A DNA stretch of 64,000 nucleotides from Paenibacillus xylanexedens (lineage in GTDB: Bacteria > Bacillota > Bacilli > Paenibacillales > Paenibacillaceae): the NCBI RefSeq assembly GCF_007676705.1, contig NZ_VEBF01000001.1:1674001-1738000 (forward strand). The letters run 5' to 3'. The stretch's first letter is position 1; every line of letters begins with the position of its first letter. Position numbers and translations under genes: made by a program. The notes under the pieces are model-generated. The model had not been told where the DNA came from and did not search any database. It saw only the letters and a list, made by a program, of their open reading frames with translations. Positions 37,949 to 46,820 of this stretch are shown one piece after another.

Positions 37949-38314
37949 CCGGCTTCCCCCTTGGTGACAATCTCTTCGTTTTCCTCACTTACACAGCTTT
38001 GACGATTAAGCCTACAGCTAATCATAGATACCCAATGTCAGCCCTGTTCGTAACGTTTACTTAGATAAAACTTTACATAAGCATGCAGAATACTTGTTTC
38101 TGGTAATCGTAATTTCTGATCCTTGGGTGTATATTCTGACTGTGTTCCCTTCTACATATCAAATTAATGATGGAACAGAACCGCATGGTAACAGCAATCT
38201 GCTCCCTTTCGCTTCCAGACTCTTCCTCTTTTCTTTGTCGGGAGGTGGTCTTCTTACGTAAAATTAGATATAATACTCGTTAAAAACTTATTACCTAAAG
38301 GAGAAGAGCAGTGA
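37949..38314. other. intergenic region between cls and the CNNM/CBS gene
   Basis: 366 bp with no supported gene. It must hold the divergent promoters. On the plus strand a good -10 TATAAT is at 38269-38274 without a strong -35. On the minus side no clear sigma-A promoter for cls was recognised. AT-rich, no repeats or hairpins of note. Confidence 0.5.
38269..38274 (+). promoter_or_regulatory. -10 box before the CNNM/CBS gene
   Basis: Perfect TATAAT about 41 nt upstream of the start codon; no convincing -35 hexamer at 16-18 bp. Confidence 0.4.
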
Positions 38315-39661
38315 ATGGAAAGTGAGAGGTATGCGTTAAATTTAGTAATGGTTGCTTTTTTGATAGGACTTTCGGCGTTTTTTGTTGCAGTGGAATTCGC
38401 TCTGGTGCGGGTTCGACCGAGCCGGATCGACCAAATGATTGCAGAAGGAAACAAGCGTGCGCTGGCTGTTAAACAAGCCGTTGCCAATCTGGACGGATAT
38501 TTGTCTGCCTGCCAGCTTGGAATCACGATCACATCTCTGGGACTGGGCTGGCTGGGTGAACCGACGGTAGAGAAGATTCTCCACCCTGTGTTTGAAAGCT
38601 TGCAAATTCCTGAGGCGGTTTCTTCATTCTTATCGTTTGTTATCGCGTTTGCTTCCATCACGTATCTGCATGTTGTGGTTGGTGAACTCGCTCCAAAAAC
38701 GATTGCAATCCGGAAAGCCGAAACTGTTGCACTGCTGACGTCTACACCTATCATCTGGTTTAACCGAATTATGTATCCTTTTATCTGGCTGTTAAACGGC
38801 TCAGCGAACCAACTGGTGAAACTGTTCGGAATCAAACCTGCTTCCGAGCATGAAGATGCACACTCCGAAGAAGAGTTGCAGATCATTATTAATGAAAGCT
38901 TTGAAAGTGGTAAAATCAACCAAGCTGAGTTCGGTTATGTAAGCCGGATCTTTGCTTTTGATGAAATGTTAGCCAAAGAAATCATGGTACCCCGGACCGA
39001 TATGGTCTGCCTTTATGTGAATAGAACAAACGAGGAAAACCTGGAGATCATTCGTGAAGAGCAATATACCCGTTTTCCAGTAGTTAATGAGAGTAAGGAC
39101 GATATCATCGGTATCATTAATACGAAGCAATTCTTCCTGGAACTTTACGGAAATGATGAACCTGTCGATCTGTCCTCTCTGATTCAGCCTGTATCAGCTG
39201 TTCACGAAACAACTCCTGTAAAGGACTTGCTCAAGAAAATGCAGAAAGATGGCGTTCACATCGCCGTGCTGGTGGACGAATATGGAGGTACTTCCGGAAT
39301 TGTAACTATCGAGGATGTACTTGAGCAGATTGTTGGTGAGATTCGAGACGAGTTCGACGCAGACGAAGTAGAGGATATCCAGGTCATCAATGAGAACTAT
39401 GTCATTATGGATGGCAAGGTTTCCTTATCGAAGGTGAATGACATGTTCATGTCCAGCCTGGATGCAGATGAGTGGGACACCATTGGTGGATGGCTCTACA
39501 GCCATCGTCCCGAGATGAATGAACAGGAAGAATATGATTTCGAAAATCTGATTTTTGTTTTGCTGGAAAAAGACAAGAATCGGTTCTACAAAGTGGCCGT
39601 TGTTCCCAAGGAACCACTGACCATGTCTGATTACACTGACGAAGATGAGAAGAAGGCCTAA
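38315..39661 (+). CDS. CNNM/CorC-type transporter (DUF21-CBS-CorC_HlyC)
   Basis: A 448-residue membrane protein of the 'hemolysin' family. DUF21/CNNM membrane domain with about four helices (1-190; the motif CQLGITITSLGLGWLGEP is typical). A CBS pair follows (about 215-335; VPRTDMVCLYVNRTNEENL, VDEYGGTSGIVTIEDVLEQIVGEI), then a C-terminal CorC/HlyC FAD-like-fold domain (about 350-435). Relatives in Bacillus (for example MpfA/YhdP) are linked to Mg2+ efflux, so a cation role is likely. ATG with GGAG 11 nt upstream. Confidence 0.92.
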   Translation: MESERYALNLVMVAFLIGLSAFFVAVEFALVRVRPSRIDQMIAEGNKRALAVKQAVANLDGYLSACQLGITITSLGLGWLGEPTVEKILHPVFESLQIPEAVSSFLSFVIAFASITYLHVVVGELAPKTIAIRKAETVALLTSTPIIWFNRIMYPFIWLLNGSANQLVKLFGIKPASEHEDAHSEEELQIIINESFESGKINQAEFGYVSRIFAFDEMLAKEIMVPRTDMVCLYVNRTNEENLEIIREEQYTRFPVVNESKDDIIGIINTKQFFLELYGNDEPVDLSSLIQPVSAVHETTPVKDLLKKMQKDGVHIAVLVDEYGGTSGIVTIEDVLEQIVGEIRDEFDADEVEDIQVINENYVIMDGKVSLSKVNDMFMSSLDADEWDTIGGWLYSHRPEMNEQEEYDFENLIFVLLEKDKNRFYKVAVVPKEPLTMSDYTDEDEKKA

Positions 39662-39683
39662 TCGGGCTAAATAAAGCGACCTT

Positions 39684-39739
39684 ATATATAATAAGAAGAG
39701 CACTTACCTACATGGGTAAGTGCTCTTCTTATTATATAT
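39684..39739. terminator. long perfect bidirectional hairpin terminator
   Basis: About 25 bp of uninterrupted pairing (ATATATAATAAGAAGAGC and onward) around a 5-nt loop. It serves the convergent CNNM-type and AI-2E-type genes, the AT-rich outer stem supplying U tracts on both strands. Confidence 0.85.
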
Positions 39740-39800
39740 TATGTGATTCAAGAGCAAACATTAGTGGAGACACATGACAGAGTTGTATTACACATTCCAT

Positions 39801-40892
39801 TCAGAGTTCCGTCTTATCCTCGACAATCCGATAATGGATTTTGCGAACTACAATTTTCAGGATCATATATAACGGAATCACGATAATCATGCCCAAGATA
39901 TTTCCCAGATCGGCACCTACGAGAAGCAAGATAACGGTAGTCAGTGGATGTATATCGAGCTGCTTGCCATATACGTAAGGTGAGATCAGGTTATCCTGAA
40001 TTTGCTGTGCGATCACAATAATAACCAGTGACCAGATCGCCATCGAAGGTGATTCAATAAACGCGACAATAACGACCGGGATCGCTGCCAGCAAAGCCCC
40101 CACATAAGGAATAAAGTTTAGGATAATGGATACGACGGTCAGCAGCAATGCATAAGGCAAACCTAAGATGAGAAAACCGATGTACATCAGAATCCCCAAG
40201 GCTACATTAACAATAACCCGGCCGACGATATAACTGCTTAGTGCTTCATCGATCTCATGGACGGTTTCTTCTCCATCCTTGCGATAATGTCTTGGCAATA
40301 ACAAGGTTAGATTCGTCCCAAACTTGCTTCCCTCCTTGAGCATGTAATAGAGCATGATCGGGAACGTTGCCAAAATAATAACCAGATTGGATACCACCGA
40401 GAATAACCCGGAGACATAATCAGTGACCTGAGTGATTCCTTGGCTCAGATAATCTGATAATCGCGCGAACAGATCGGAGTCCTCCGGCAGATACTTGGCG
40501 ATGAAACGATTATTCTCAAGTCCAGCCAACTGCTCGCTGAGCGAAGCAATCAACGCTGGAGCATTCTCCACAAAGTTCATCAGTTGTTCACGCAGGGAAG
40601 GCCATACGAGCACACTGAAACCTGCAAGCATTAATGCAATCACGACATAAATAATCAGAACCGACAGTGCACGCTTGATCTTATGCCTTTCCATATAATC
40701 GACGAGCGGGCGCAGCAGATAATAGAAAAAACCAGCAATCAGTAGCGGAATGATGATGATATGAATCAGTGAGGTCAGGGGTCTGAAAATAAAATTCACT
40801 TTATCCCCCAGATACACGATGAGCAGCAGCAGAATAATCGCTGTGCATATGCGGTAGAACTTGTTGTTTATCAAGAAACGTGATCCCTCCAT
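39801..40892 (-). CDS. AI-2E-family transporter (TqsA/YdbI-like permease)
   Basis: A 363-residue polytopic protein of the AI-2E transporter family, with about eight helices and the conserved central segment LTVVSIILNFIPYVGALLAAIPVVIVA. It ends with a basic/acidic cytoplasmic tail. Proven members export autoinducer-2 or act as Na+/H+ antiporters; the substrate here is unknown. The start is uncertain. ATG at 40892 is listed; TTG codons at 40907 and 40874 are in frame, and the latter has GGAGG 11 nt upstream. Confidence 0.88.
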   Translation of the reverse strand: MEGSRFLINNKFYRICTAIILLLLIVYLGDKVNFIFRPLTSLIHIIIIPLLIAGFFYYLLRPLVDYMERHKIKRALSVLIIYVVIALMLAGFSVLVWPSLREQLMNFVENAPALIASLSEQLAGLENNRFIAKYLPEDSDLFARLSDYLSQGITQVTDYVSGLFSVVSNLVIILATFPIMLYYMLKEGSKFGTNLTLLLPRHYRKDGEETVHEIDEALSSYIVGRVIVNVALGILMYIGFLILGLPYALLLTVVSIILNFIPYVGALLAAIPVVIVAFIESPSMAIWSLVIIVIAQQIQDNLISPYVYGKQLDIHPLTTVILLLVGADLGNILGMIIVIPLYMILKIVVRKIHYRIVEDKTEL

Positions 40893-41145
40893 GCGCTGCT
40901 CTGCCAAAGTGACTGCGGCGGTGATATGTATATCTAGTTATGAGAGCTTTTTTCATAAATCCCCTGAGCGTCTTCCAATCAGCAAGATAGAGATCGAAAT
41001 GATCCTATTCGTCTATATCTTGTACCCGTGAGCGGTGAAATTCGAATTATGAAAAACGCTACTGATACTAAGTACCCTTAAATGACAGTCATGCCACAGC
41101 CGATGCTGAATATACACTTTTTTCTTCTCAAAGCAGAATTGGAGC

Positions 41146-41174
41146 AAAAAAAAAAGAAGCAGGCGTTAGCCTGC
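41146..41174 (-). terminator. ABC exporter terminator overlapping the permease stop
   Basis: Minus-strand GCAGGC TAAC GCCTGC (41159-41174) followed by TTCTTTTTTTTTT. The permease stop codon TAA lies in the loop. Confidence 0.85.
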
Positions 41175-41966
41175 CACATCTCTTTTGCTGAATACTACCC
41201 AGGAAATCACCATGAAAATAATATAATACACGGCGAGAACTGCAATGGAGAAACCAAGCGTCATTCCTGCACTCGGACCACCCATTAGCGCAAAATCCTC
41301 CCCGGAGGTCATGTATTTGCTAAGATCCATGTTGTTGAATAGAACATACTTGGCCCACTCATAACGGTCCGGGTTGAATATGAGTGAGAAGATACTTTGC
41401 GAGAACATAATGAACAAGGATAATCCAATCGCAAGTGCGCCTGAACGAAATACGGAGGATACCATGAAGGCAATCGCAAGCGTAATGAACAGATCGACGT
41501 ACAGATATCCCCATAGCGTCAGAGCATTCGTAGCCGGACTACTGCTTCCACCCGGAGCATCATGCGAGAAAAGAATATAGGACGTTAACATCGCCATCAC
41601 GATGACCAGCAATGTACTCAAAATGCTAAAGCCAACTACAGTCAGGTATTTGGAAGCTAGCACTTTGCTTCGTGACCATGGACGGATCAGCAATAGCTTA
41701 ATGGTTCCCCAGGTGAATTCGCCTGCGACCGATTCCGCTGCAATCACGACACAGAAGATCGTGTTCAGGAAAAACGTAATCTGGATGGTCGTCACAGCCG
41801 CTTCCCAGTACAAGACTTCATTGGACCCCATTCCTTCTCGAAGTAACACTGGCATTAACAGCGAGATCAGCGCCAGAATCGATAACATGATCCAGGTACG
41901 GGGACGACGGAAAATTTTCATATTTTCATTCAATATCAGATTACCGAAACTACCCAATGCCTCCAC
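41166..41966 (-). CDS. ABC-2 type exporter permease
   Basis: A 266-residue membrane protein with six hydrophobic helices, first at about 27-47, resembling ABC-2 permeases of the YhcI/BcrB type (AAESVAGEFTWGTIKLLLIRPWSRSKVLASKY is the cytoplasmic signature). It partners the ATPase encoded just upstream with a 17-nt overlap. GTG start. Substrate unknown; related systems export peptides, antibiotics or envelope components. Confidence 0.88.
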   Translation of the reverse strand: MEALGSFGNLILNENMKIFRRPRTWIMLSILALISLLMPVLLREGMGSNEVLYWEAAVTTIQITFFLNTIFCVVIAAESVAGEFTWGTIKLLLIRPWSRSKVLASKYLTVVGFSILSTLLVIVMAMLTSYILFSHDAPGGSSSPATNALTLWGYLYVDLFITLAIAFMVSSVFRSGALAIGLSLFIMFSQSIFSLIFNPDRYEWAKYVLFNNMDLSKYMTSGEDFALMGGPSAGMTLGFSIAVLAVYYIIFMVISWVVFSKRDVAG

Positions 41967-42858
41967 CCCCAGTTACTTGCAAGAATTGTTCTTCCAGAGT
42001 GTGAGTCACGTTACGAATACCGTATACCTGAAACCCTTCGCTAACCAGTTTGGCATTGATATCCGGAATCTGCTCACGAGACACCCGCATCACCAGGACA
42101 TTGCCCTGTACGGTAGCACCCTGAATCAGATCCGCAGCGCGGTCAGCATCATTCAGCTCAAAAGCAACTTCAATTAATGCATCCGAACCAGCTTCAGCCC
42201 GAAGGTTTCTTACATCAATCAACTTGCCGTTCTGGATGATGGCCACGGTATCACACATCAGTTCCATCTCCGACAACAGATGGCTGGATACGAAGACCGT
42301 AATGCCTTCCTCTTGGGTAAGCTGACGCAAATAATCTCTCAGTTCCCGTATGCCTTGGGGATCCAGACCATTGGTCGGCTCATCCAGAACAAGCAGCTTC
42401 GGTTTATGTAATATCGCTTGTGCAACACCCAGACGCTGGCGCATACCCAGTGAGTAGGTTTTGACCTTATCGTGAATCCGAGCCGTAAGCCCCACACGTT
42501 CAATCGTTTCCGCAATCCGTTCTTTCGTAACTCCCGGCGACATGCGGGCAAAGTGAACGAGATTCTGGTACCCGGTCAGAAACTTGTACATCTCCGGATT
42601 TTCCACAATGGCTCCTACCTGGGCCACCGCCTGTTCAAACTCATCCTTCACACTGTGTCCCGAGATCAAAATGTCGCCTTTACTAATGGACATCAGTCCA
42701 ACCATCATTCGAATCGTCGTTGTTTTCCCCGCGCCATTAGGTCCTAAAAAACCAAAAACCTGCCCCGGAGAAATATCCAGAGTCAGGTCACTGACCAATG
42801 ATCGGGAGGATATGATTTTGCTGACGCCCTGAATCCGGACGACCGGCTCCTGCTGCAT
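41950..42858 (-). CDS. ABC exporter ATP-binding protein
   Basis: A 302-residue ATPase. Walker A GPNGAGKTTT is near residue 40, signature YSLGMRQRLGVAQAI at about 135-150, Walker B LLVLDEPTNGLDP, and H-loop SSHLLSEME. The C-terminal extension (about 225-302) is typical of BcrA/CcmA-like ABC-2 exporters. GGAGGGG precedes the ATG. Forms an operon with the permease and possibly with the small Cys-rich gene at 42891-43142. Confidence 0.93.
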   Translation of the reverse strand: MQQEPVVRIQGVSKIISSRSLVSDLTLDISPGQVFGFLGPNGAGKTTTIRMMVGLMSISKGDILISGHSVKDEFEQAVAQVGAIVENPEMYKFLTGYQNLVHFARMSPGVTKERIAETIERVGLTARIHDKVKTYSLGMRQRLGVAQAILHKPKLLVLDEPTNGLDPQGIRELRDYLRQLTQEEGITVFVSSHLLSEMELMCDTVAIIQNGKLIDVRNLRAEAGSDALIEVAFELNDADRAADLIQGATVQGNVLVMRVSREQIPDINAKLVSEGFQVYGIRNVTHTLEEQFLQVTGGGGIG

Positions 42859-42890
42859 TCAATCCCCTCCTTCATGGACGAGCATATACT

Positions 42891-43142
42891 TCATGCCCGT
42901 TTCTCATATGAACATAGTGTATCATAATCTTTAGTATATTGTCCCGCAAACTGGGATTTCCCCTGACGTTTCGCTTCAACTACACACGCTTCACAGCATC
43001 CAAGCGGCATCTCACTCCGGTAGAATCCGGTGCGAAATACGTGATTGCCTCCATTGCCCTCTTCCTTCATTTCGACAGAGCTTCTAGTGACCGACACAAT
43101 CATCCCACAACTGACACAGTAAAAGCGGCCCGTTTCGATCAA
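42891..43142 (-). CDS. small Cys-rich (zinc-ribbon-like) protein
   Basis: An 83-residue protein with CVSC at residues 9-12 and GCCEAC near residues 48-53, a four-cysteine arrangement that suggests a zinc ribbon. No further family recognised. TTG start with GGAAGG 7 nt upstream. It ends 32 nt before the ABC ATPase start on the same strand and may be co-transcribed; no functional link is evident. Confidence 0.6.
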   Translation of the reverse strand: MIETGRFYCVSCGMIVSVTRSSVEMKEEGNGGNHVFRTGFYRSEMPLGCCEACVVEAKRQGKSQFAGQYTKDYDTLCSYEKRA

Positions 43143-43290
43143 TGATATTCCTTCCCCTCACAAGGAGCTTAGAAGTCCCTGTTATTTGTCGTTAGACGCT
43201 GAAAATTGATACATTTTGTATCTACCTCGTAATTTACTTGACACCGGGACTAATGTCAAGGCTTTAGAGCCATGAAATAATGTAAAATAC

Positions 43291-43337
43291 AAAAAAAGCT
43301 CCATAAATGCGACAAAAGTCTCGCATTTACAGAGCTT
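43291..43337 (-). terminator. terminator at the end of the EPS region
   Basis: Minus-strand AAGCTC ... TAAATGCGA / TCGCATTTA ... GAGCTT hairpin followed by TTTTTTT, about 90 nt after the 173-aa gene. It is a strong candidate for the end of the EPS transcript. Confidence 0.85.
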
Positions 43338-43424
43338 GATGTTAGGTAAATGATACAATTCGGTTCAATGTATGTGTAAATATTATTATCCCATAGTTCC
43401 AGTTGCTTTCACGACAATGCTTCA

Positions 43425-43946
43425 TCATTCACTGTCATTTTCCTTCGGGTTATCCTCATTCTTTGAATCTGGATAATACCAGAGTAAGGTCCACTCATGC
43501 CCATCCTCTACCAGATAACATGTTTGCACAATATCGAATTGCCCAAAGGTTCCTGAGTACGTCTGAGTAACCCGGATTCTGTAGGCTTCGGAGAATGGCT
43601 TCACGCCATCCACTACCGTTACATCAAACTCACGCTCCGGCTCTTCCATCTCCAGTTCAAAGGTCTCCACGCCAAAATGCTGCATGAATATATGTGCTCG
43701 GTTCTGTACATATGCGCTCTTGGGAAACCGCTCTTTCATCAGGGGATGAAACAATTCCCACGAACTGCCAAAGTCACCCGACTGCTCGTATTTGTAAAAC
43801 TCTTCGGCAATAGCAGCAGCTTCATCCGGTGTATCTGCCCGAAATAAATACGGAATGGTTCTGCCGATCAACCATAGCAATATCAAAATGATTGCTATGA
43901 AGCCTATCTTCTTGAGCAAAGCATTCCTATTCCTTCTTCGCAGCAT
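43425..43946 (-). CDS. membrane-anchored hypothetical protein
   Basis: A 173-residue protein with a basic N-terminus, one membrane helix (about 14-33, GFIAIILILLWLIGRTIPYL) and an extracytoplasmic domain (about 40-160) that looks like a small cone-shaped NTF2/DUF4878-type fold (DEAAAIAEEFYKYEQSGDFG). It ends in a charged tail. GGAGG precedes the ATG by about 10 nt. Last gene before the terminator at 43291; it may belong to the EPS transcript, but nothing in the protein ties it to polysaccharide. Confidence 0.65.
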   Translation of the reverse strand: MLRRRNRNALLKKIGFIAIILILLWLIGRTIPYLFRADTPDEAAAIAEEFYKYEQSGDFGSSWELFHPLMKERFPKSAYVQNRAHIFMQHFGVETFELEMEEPEREFDVTVVDGVKPFSEAYRIRVTQTYSGTFGQFDIVQTCYLVEDGHEWTLLWYYPDSKNEDNPKENDSE

Positions 43947-44044
43947 GTCTCACACCCCTCCTTGTCCTACTCCATACACTTTATGATGGATAGCAGACAA
44001 GTAGAAGCTAGAAGCGGGTTCTGAAGGCAGCATTTCCTGGGAAA

Positions 44045-44629
44045 TCACTTATCGTGAACTGAATCACGCCTTCCTTTTCTGATTCTGCGGGTGATGGACA
44101 GAAGCCATGCATATACGGCAATCCCACAGCAACCACCAAGCAAGTCCAATCCAACATCACGTATCGAGCTTGTCCGATTCGGGCTGAACTGCTGAATATA
44201 CTCATCAATGGATGCGATGATAAGTACCACAGCCAGAGCAGCTACAATACAAGTCATGATGCGAATTCTCCTGTATCGCAGCCCGCCATACACAAGCATG
44301 GCGAGCACAGCGTATACAAATAGATGCGCACTTTTGCGAAAGATGAACTCTGCAAAATCATACGGCCTTTGCTTTAGTGAATACTGATACTCCCCATATG
44401 TGAATTGAATATCAGGAAGTACGAAGCCAATCTGCACTTTCTGGGACCATTTATGAAGCCAGGGCTGAATGTCCTGCTGCTGAGAGGATTGGGTCGACAT
44501 GGACCAGATGACCAGAATCCAGATCACAATCAGCAACAGAGCTATAAGAAACCCGTACGTTCTTCGAACATGCCTTTGTCTCGTGCGCCCGGAACCCTCC
44601 TCCATCATATGATTCATCACCACTTTCAT
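44045..44629 (-). CDS. VanZ-family membrane protein
   Basis: A 194-residue protein with four or five hydrophobic helices and the VanZ-like core: KSAHLFVYAVLAMLVYGGL, ASIDEYIQQFSPNRTSSIRDVGLDLLGGCCGIAVY. VanZ proteins confer low-level teicoplanin resistance in enterococci, but most chromosomal members are of unknown role and often occur in envelope or EPS clusters, as here. The start has only a weak ribosome site. It follows the GH74-like gene by 10 nt. Confidence 0.85.
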   Translation of the reverse strand: MKVVMNHMMEEGSGRTRQRHVRRTYGFLIALLLIVIWILVIWSMSTQSSQQQDIQPWLHKWSQKVQIGFVLPDIQFTYGEYQYSLKQRPYDFAEFIFRKSAHLFVYAVLAMLVYGGLRYRRIRIMTCIVAALAVVLIIASIDEYIQQFSPNRTSSIRDVGLDLLGGCCGIAVYAWLLSITRRIRKGRRDSVHDK

Positions 44630-44639
44630 ATCTCTTTCT

Positions 44640-46799
44640 TTATTCTAATGAACCTACATACATTCCTCTGCCATTCGTACCTACATATACCTGACCATAG
44701 ATTTGACGGTCTGCCGCCATAATTTGCGGTTCATTACCAAGCCCAATTCCAGCACCTAAAGGACCTATATTGTTCCAGGTTACCCCCATATCATCTGAAC
44801 GGAAGAATCCATTCACATTATTTACGGTCCCATATACATAGACGGCTGGAACCAATTTGCCTGGCTGAGCCTTTCCAAAGGCAAATAATTTGGAATTCTG
44901 TACGCTCTGGATCTTGGAAAATGTATTTCCTGAGTTCGTCGATGCATATAGTCCATCAGTTCCCAAACTTACCCATACGGCATTCGCCACACCAGGTGCA
45001 GCCTCGACTTTAATGGAGCTCGTATTGATATCCGTATTAACAGGAAGGCGAACCGCATTGGCTTTGGACCAGTTGGCACCTGCATCTGTTGAGCGATACA
45101 GATAACCAGCAGCATACATATAAAATTTATATCCATTGATGCGATCGGCAGCCAGTGGATGATTATAGGCGAAGACCATATTCCCCCCGATAGCCTGAAA
45201 AGGGGCACCGTTCATATTTTGCCATGTTGCGCCACGATTCGTGCTTCTGACCGGATTACCGGTCTGGGGGTAATAAACAATTACATTCGGATTAATGGCC
45301 GAGTAGGCGACCCTCCCCAGTTTGGAGCCAGCCGGAACATTCATTGGAGTTACGGTAACTCCGTTATTGGAAGAGACAAATAAACGTGTGGTCGTACCAT
45401 ACCAGTCGCTGCTTCCCAGAAATATCATGTAATTCGGATTTGCTTCATGATAGTCAATACTTACAATTTCTCGCATACCCGCGAGCGGGATTTTATTGAG
45501 AGGAACATCGGATACATTCTCATGTCTAAATCCGATCTGATCTGTTAAACCGCTAAAAAATGAAACACCTTGAGGGGGTGTGGATGCAGTCAGCGCAACG
45601 ACTTCTTCATGACCATCGGTAATGGCTTCCCAGGTACTCGCAGTACTTCCAGTCAATCCATTTGTACCATTAATGTTGTCTGTCTTGTACACGCCAAACC
45701 AGTCTGTAGCGTATACGGTGCCCGGATTATGTGGATCAAACTTGATACTGGATGTCGCTGAGAAAAACATGTTGGGTGTCCACCATGATGGTTTGGATAC
45801 CAGCGTTTTGCTCACTGTTGTCCAACTCTGTCCGCCATTAACGGAACGATACAGGGGCAGATTATCCCCACCTGTTCGAACGGCTGCCAGGATGTGATTA
45901 TCATTATTGGGATCAATCGTGATTCCATAATAAGATGAGTAACTGGAGCTGGGTGTTATATTCGTCCACTGCACACCATTGAACTTGTAAACGCCTTGAT
46001 TATCCGTGGTCACATACAACGTCCCGTTCTTCGCCACAGTCATACGTGCAGGATATTCGGGACTTCTCCCGGTAAGCTGCCAGGTGGTCTGCCCATTGCT
46101 TCTTGGTGCTTTGCTATACACACCAACGCCGCGAACCCCCGCATACACAACTTGACCTTGCTTCGTCACGGGATTCAATCCATAAGCTACACTCCGAATT
46201 CCCTCACCGGACAGCCCGCTCGGTACATCCCATACCTTGCTCCACGTTGCTGCACCATCACTGGAAGTGTACAATCCATCATATCGTGTACCCACGTGCA
46301 GGTAATTGGAGTTCGTGGGATTGACGGCGATGCTCTCTCCCATAGCTCGATGGATATTTCCATTCGATTCATTCCGAAGATTAAGTCCGGTTCGAATCCA
46401 GGTTTCTCCCCGATCTGTGGATTTCAGAATATCGCTCGGCCCCACGTTCCCATACTTCCCAGCAGCGATATACACGACATTGGGGTTTTGCTGATCCAGC
46501 GCAATTCCATCCACGCCGTACAGATTGCTGTCCTCATCTCCAAAATGATCCAGTAGTGGAACCCAATCTCCCGAAGTTACATCCAGTCGGTAAGCTCCTC
46601 CAACGTCAGTTCGAGCGTAAACCAGATCAGGCTCAGTCGGATGAATGACCACCCCCGTAACGTACCCCCCGCCACCAATAGGTATATTATTCCACTGATA
46701 GTTTTGAGCTGATTGAACATAATTGGTACTTGCCGGTATCATGAGCATATACATTAGTAGCACAATCAGGGACAATTTCATTAGCCTGGAGATACGCAT
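44640..46799 (-). CDS. secreted GH74-like tandem beta-propeller protein
   Basis: A 719-residue protein with a signal peptide (about 1-31, cleavage near VQSAQ). Repeated Asp-box motifs (STDRGETW, SSDGAATW, SVNGGQSW, STNRGATW, STDAGANW, SDDMGVTW) mark two beta-propellers as in GH74 xyloglucanases. The start of the mature part (IPIGGGGYVTGVVIHPTEP, YARTDVGGAYRLD) matches the GH74 region carrying one catalytic Asp. No carbohydrate-binding module or anchor is attached. Placed in the EPS operon, it probably cuts or releases the polymer rather than plant xyloglucan. ATG at 46799 with GGGCGG 8 nt upstream. Confidence 0.82.
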   Translation of the reverse strand: MRISRLMKLSLIVLLMYMLMIPASTNYVQSAQNYQWNNIPIGGGGYVTGVVIHPTEPDLVYARTDVGGAYRLDVTSGDWVPLLDHFGDEDSNLYGVDGIALDQQNPNVVYIAAGKYGNVGPSDILKSTDRGETWIRTGLNLRNESNGNIHRAMGESIAVNPTNSNYLHVGTRYDGLYTSSDGAATWSKVWDVPSGLSGEGIRSVAYGLNPVTKQGQVVYAGVRGVGVYSKAPRSNGQTTWQLTGRSPEYPARMTVAKNGTLYVTTDNQGVYKFNGVQWTNITPSSSYSSYYGITIDPNNDNHILAAVRTGGDNLPLYRSVNGGQSWTTVSKTLVSKPSWWTPNMFFSATSSIKFDPHNPGTVYATDWFGVYKTDNINGTNGLTGSTASTWEAITDGHEEVVALTASTPPQGVSFFSGLTDQIGFRHENVSDVPLNKIPLAGMREIVSIDYHEANPNYMIFLGSSDWYGTTTRLFVSSNNGVTVTPMNVPAGSKLGRVAYSAINPNVIVYYPQTGNPVRSTNRGATWQNMNGAPFQAIGGNMVFAYNHPLAADRINGYKFYMYAAGYLYRSTDAGANWSKANAVRLPVNTDINTSSIKVEAAPGVANAVWVSLGTDGLYASTNSGNTFSKIQSVQNSKLFAFGKAQPGKLVPAVYVYGTVNNVNGFFRSDDMGVTWNNIGPLGAGIGLGNEPQIMAADRQIYGQVYVGTNGRGMYVGSLE

Positions 46800-46820
46800 C
46801 TGGTTCACCGCCCTATCCGA

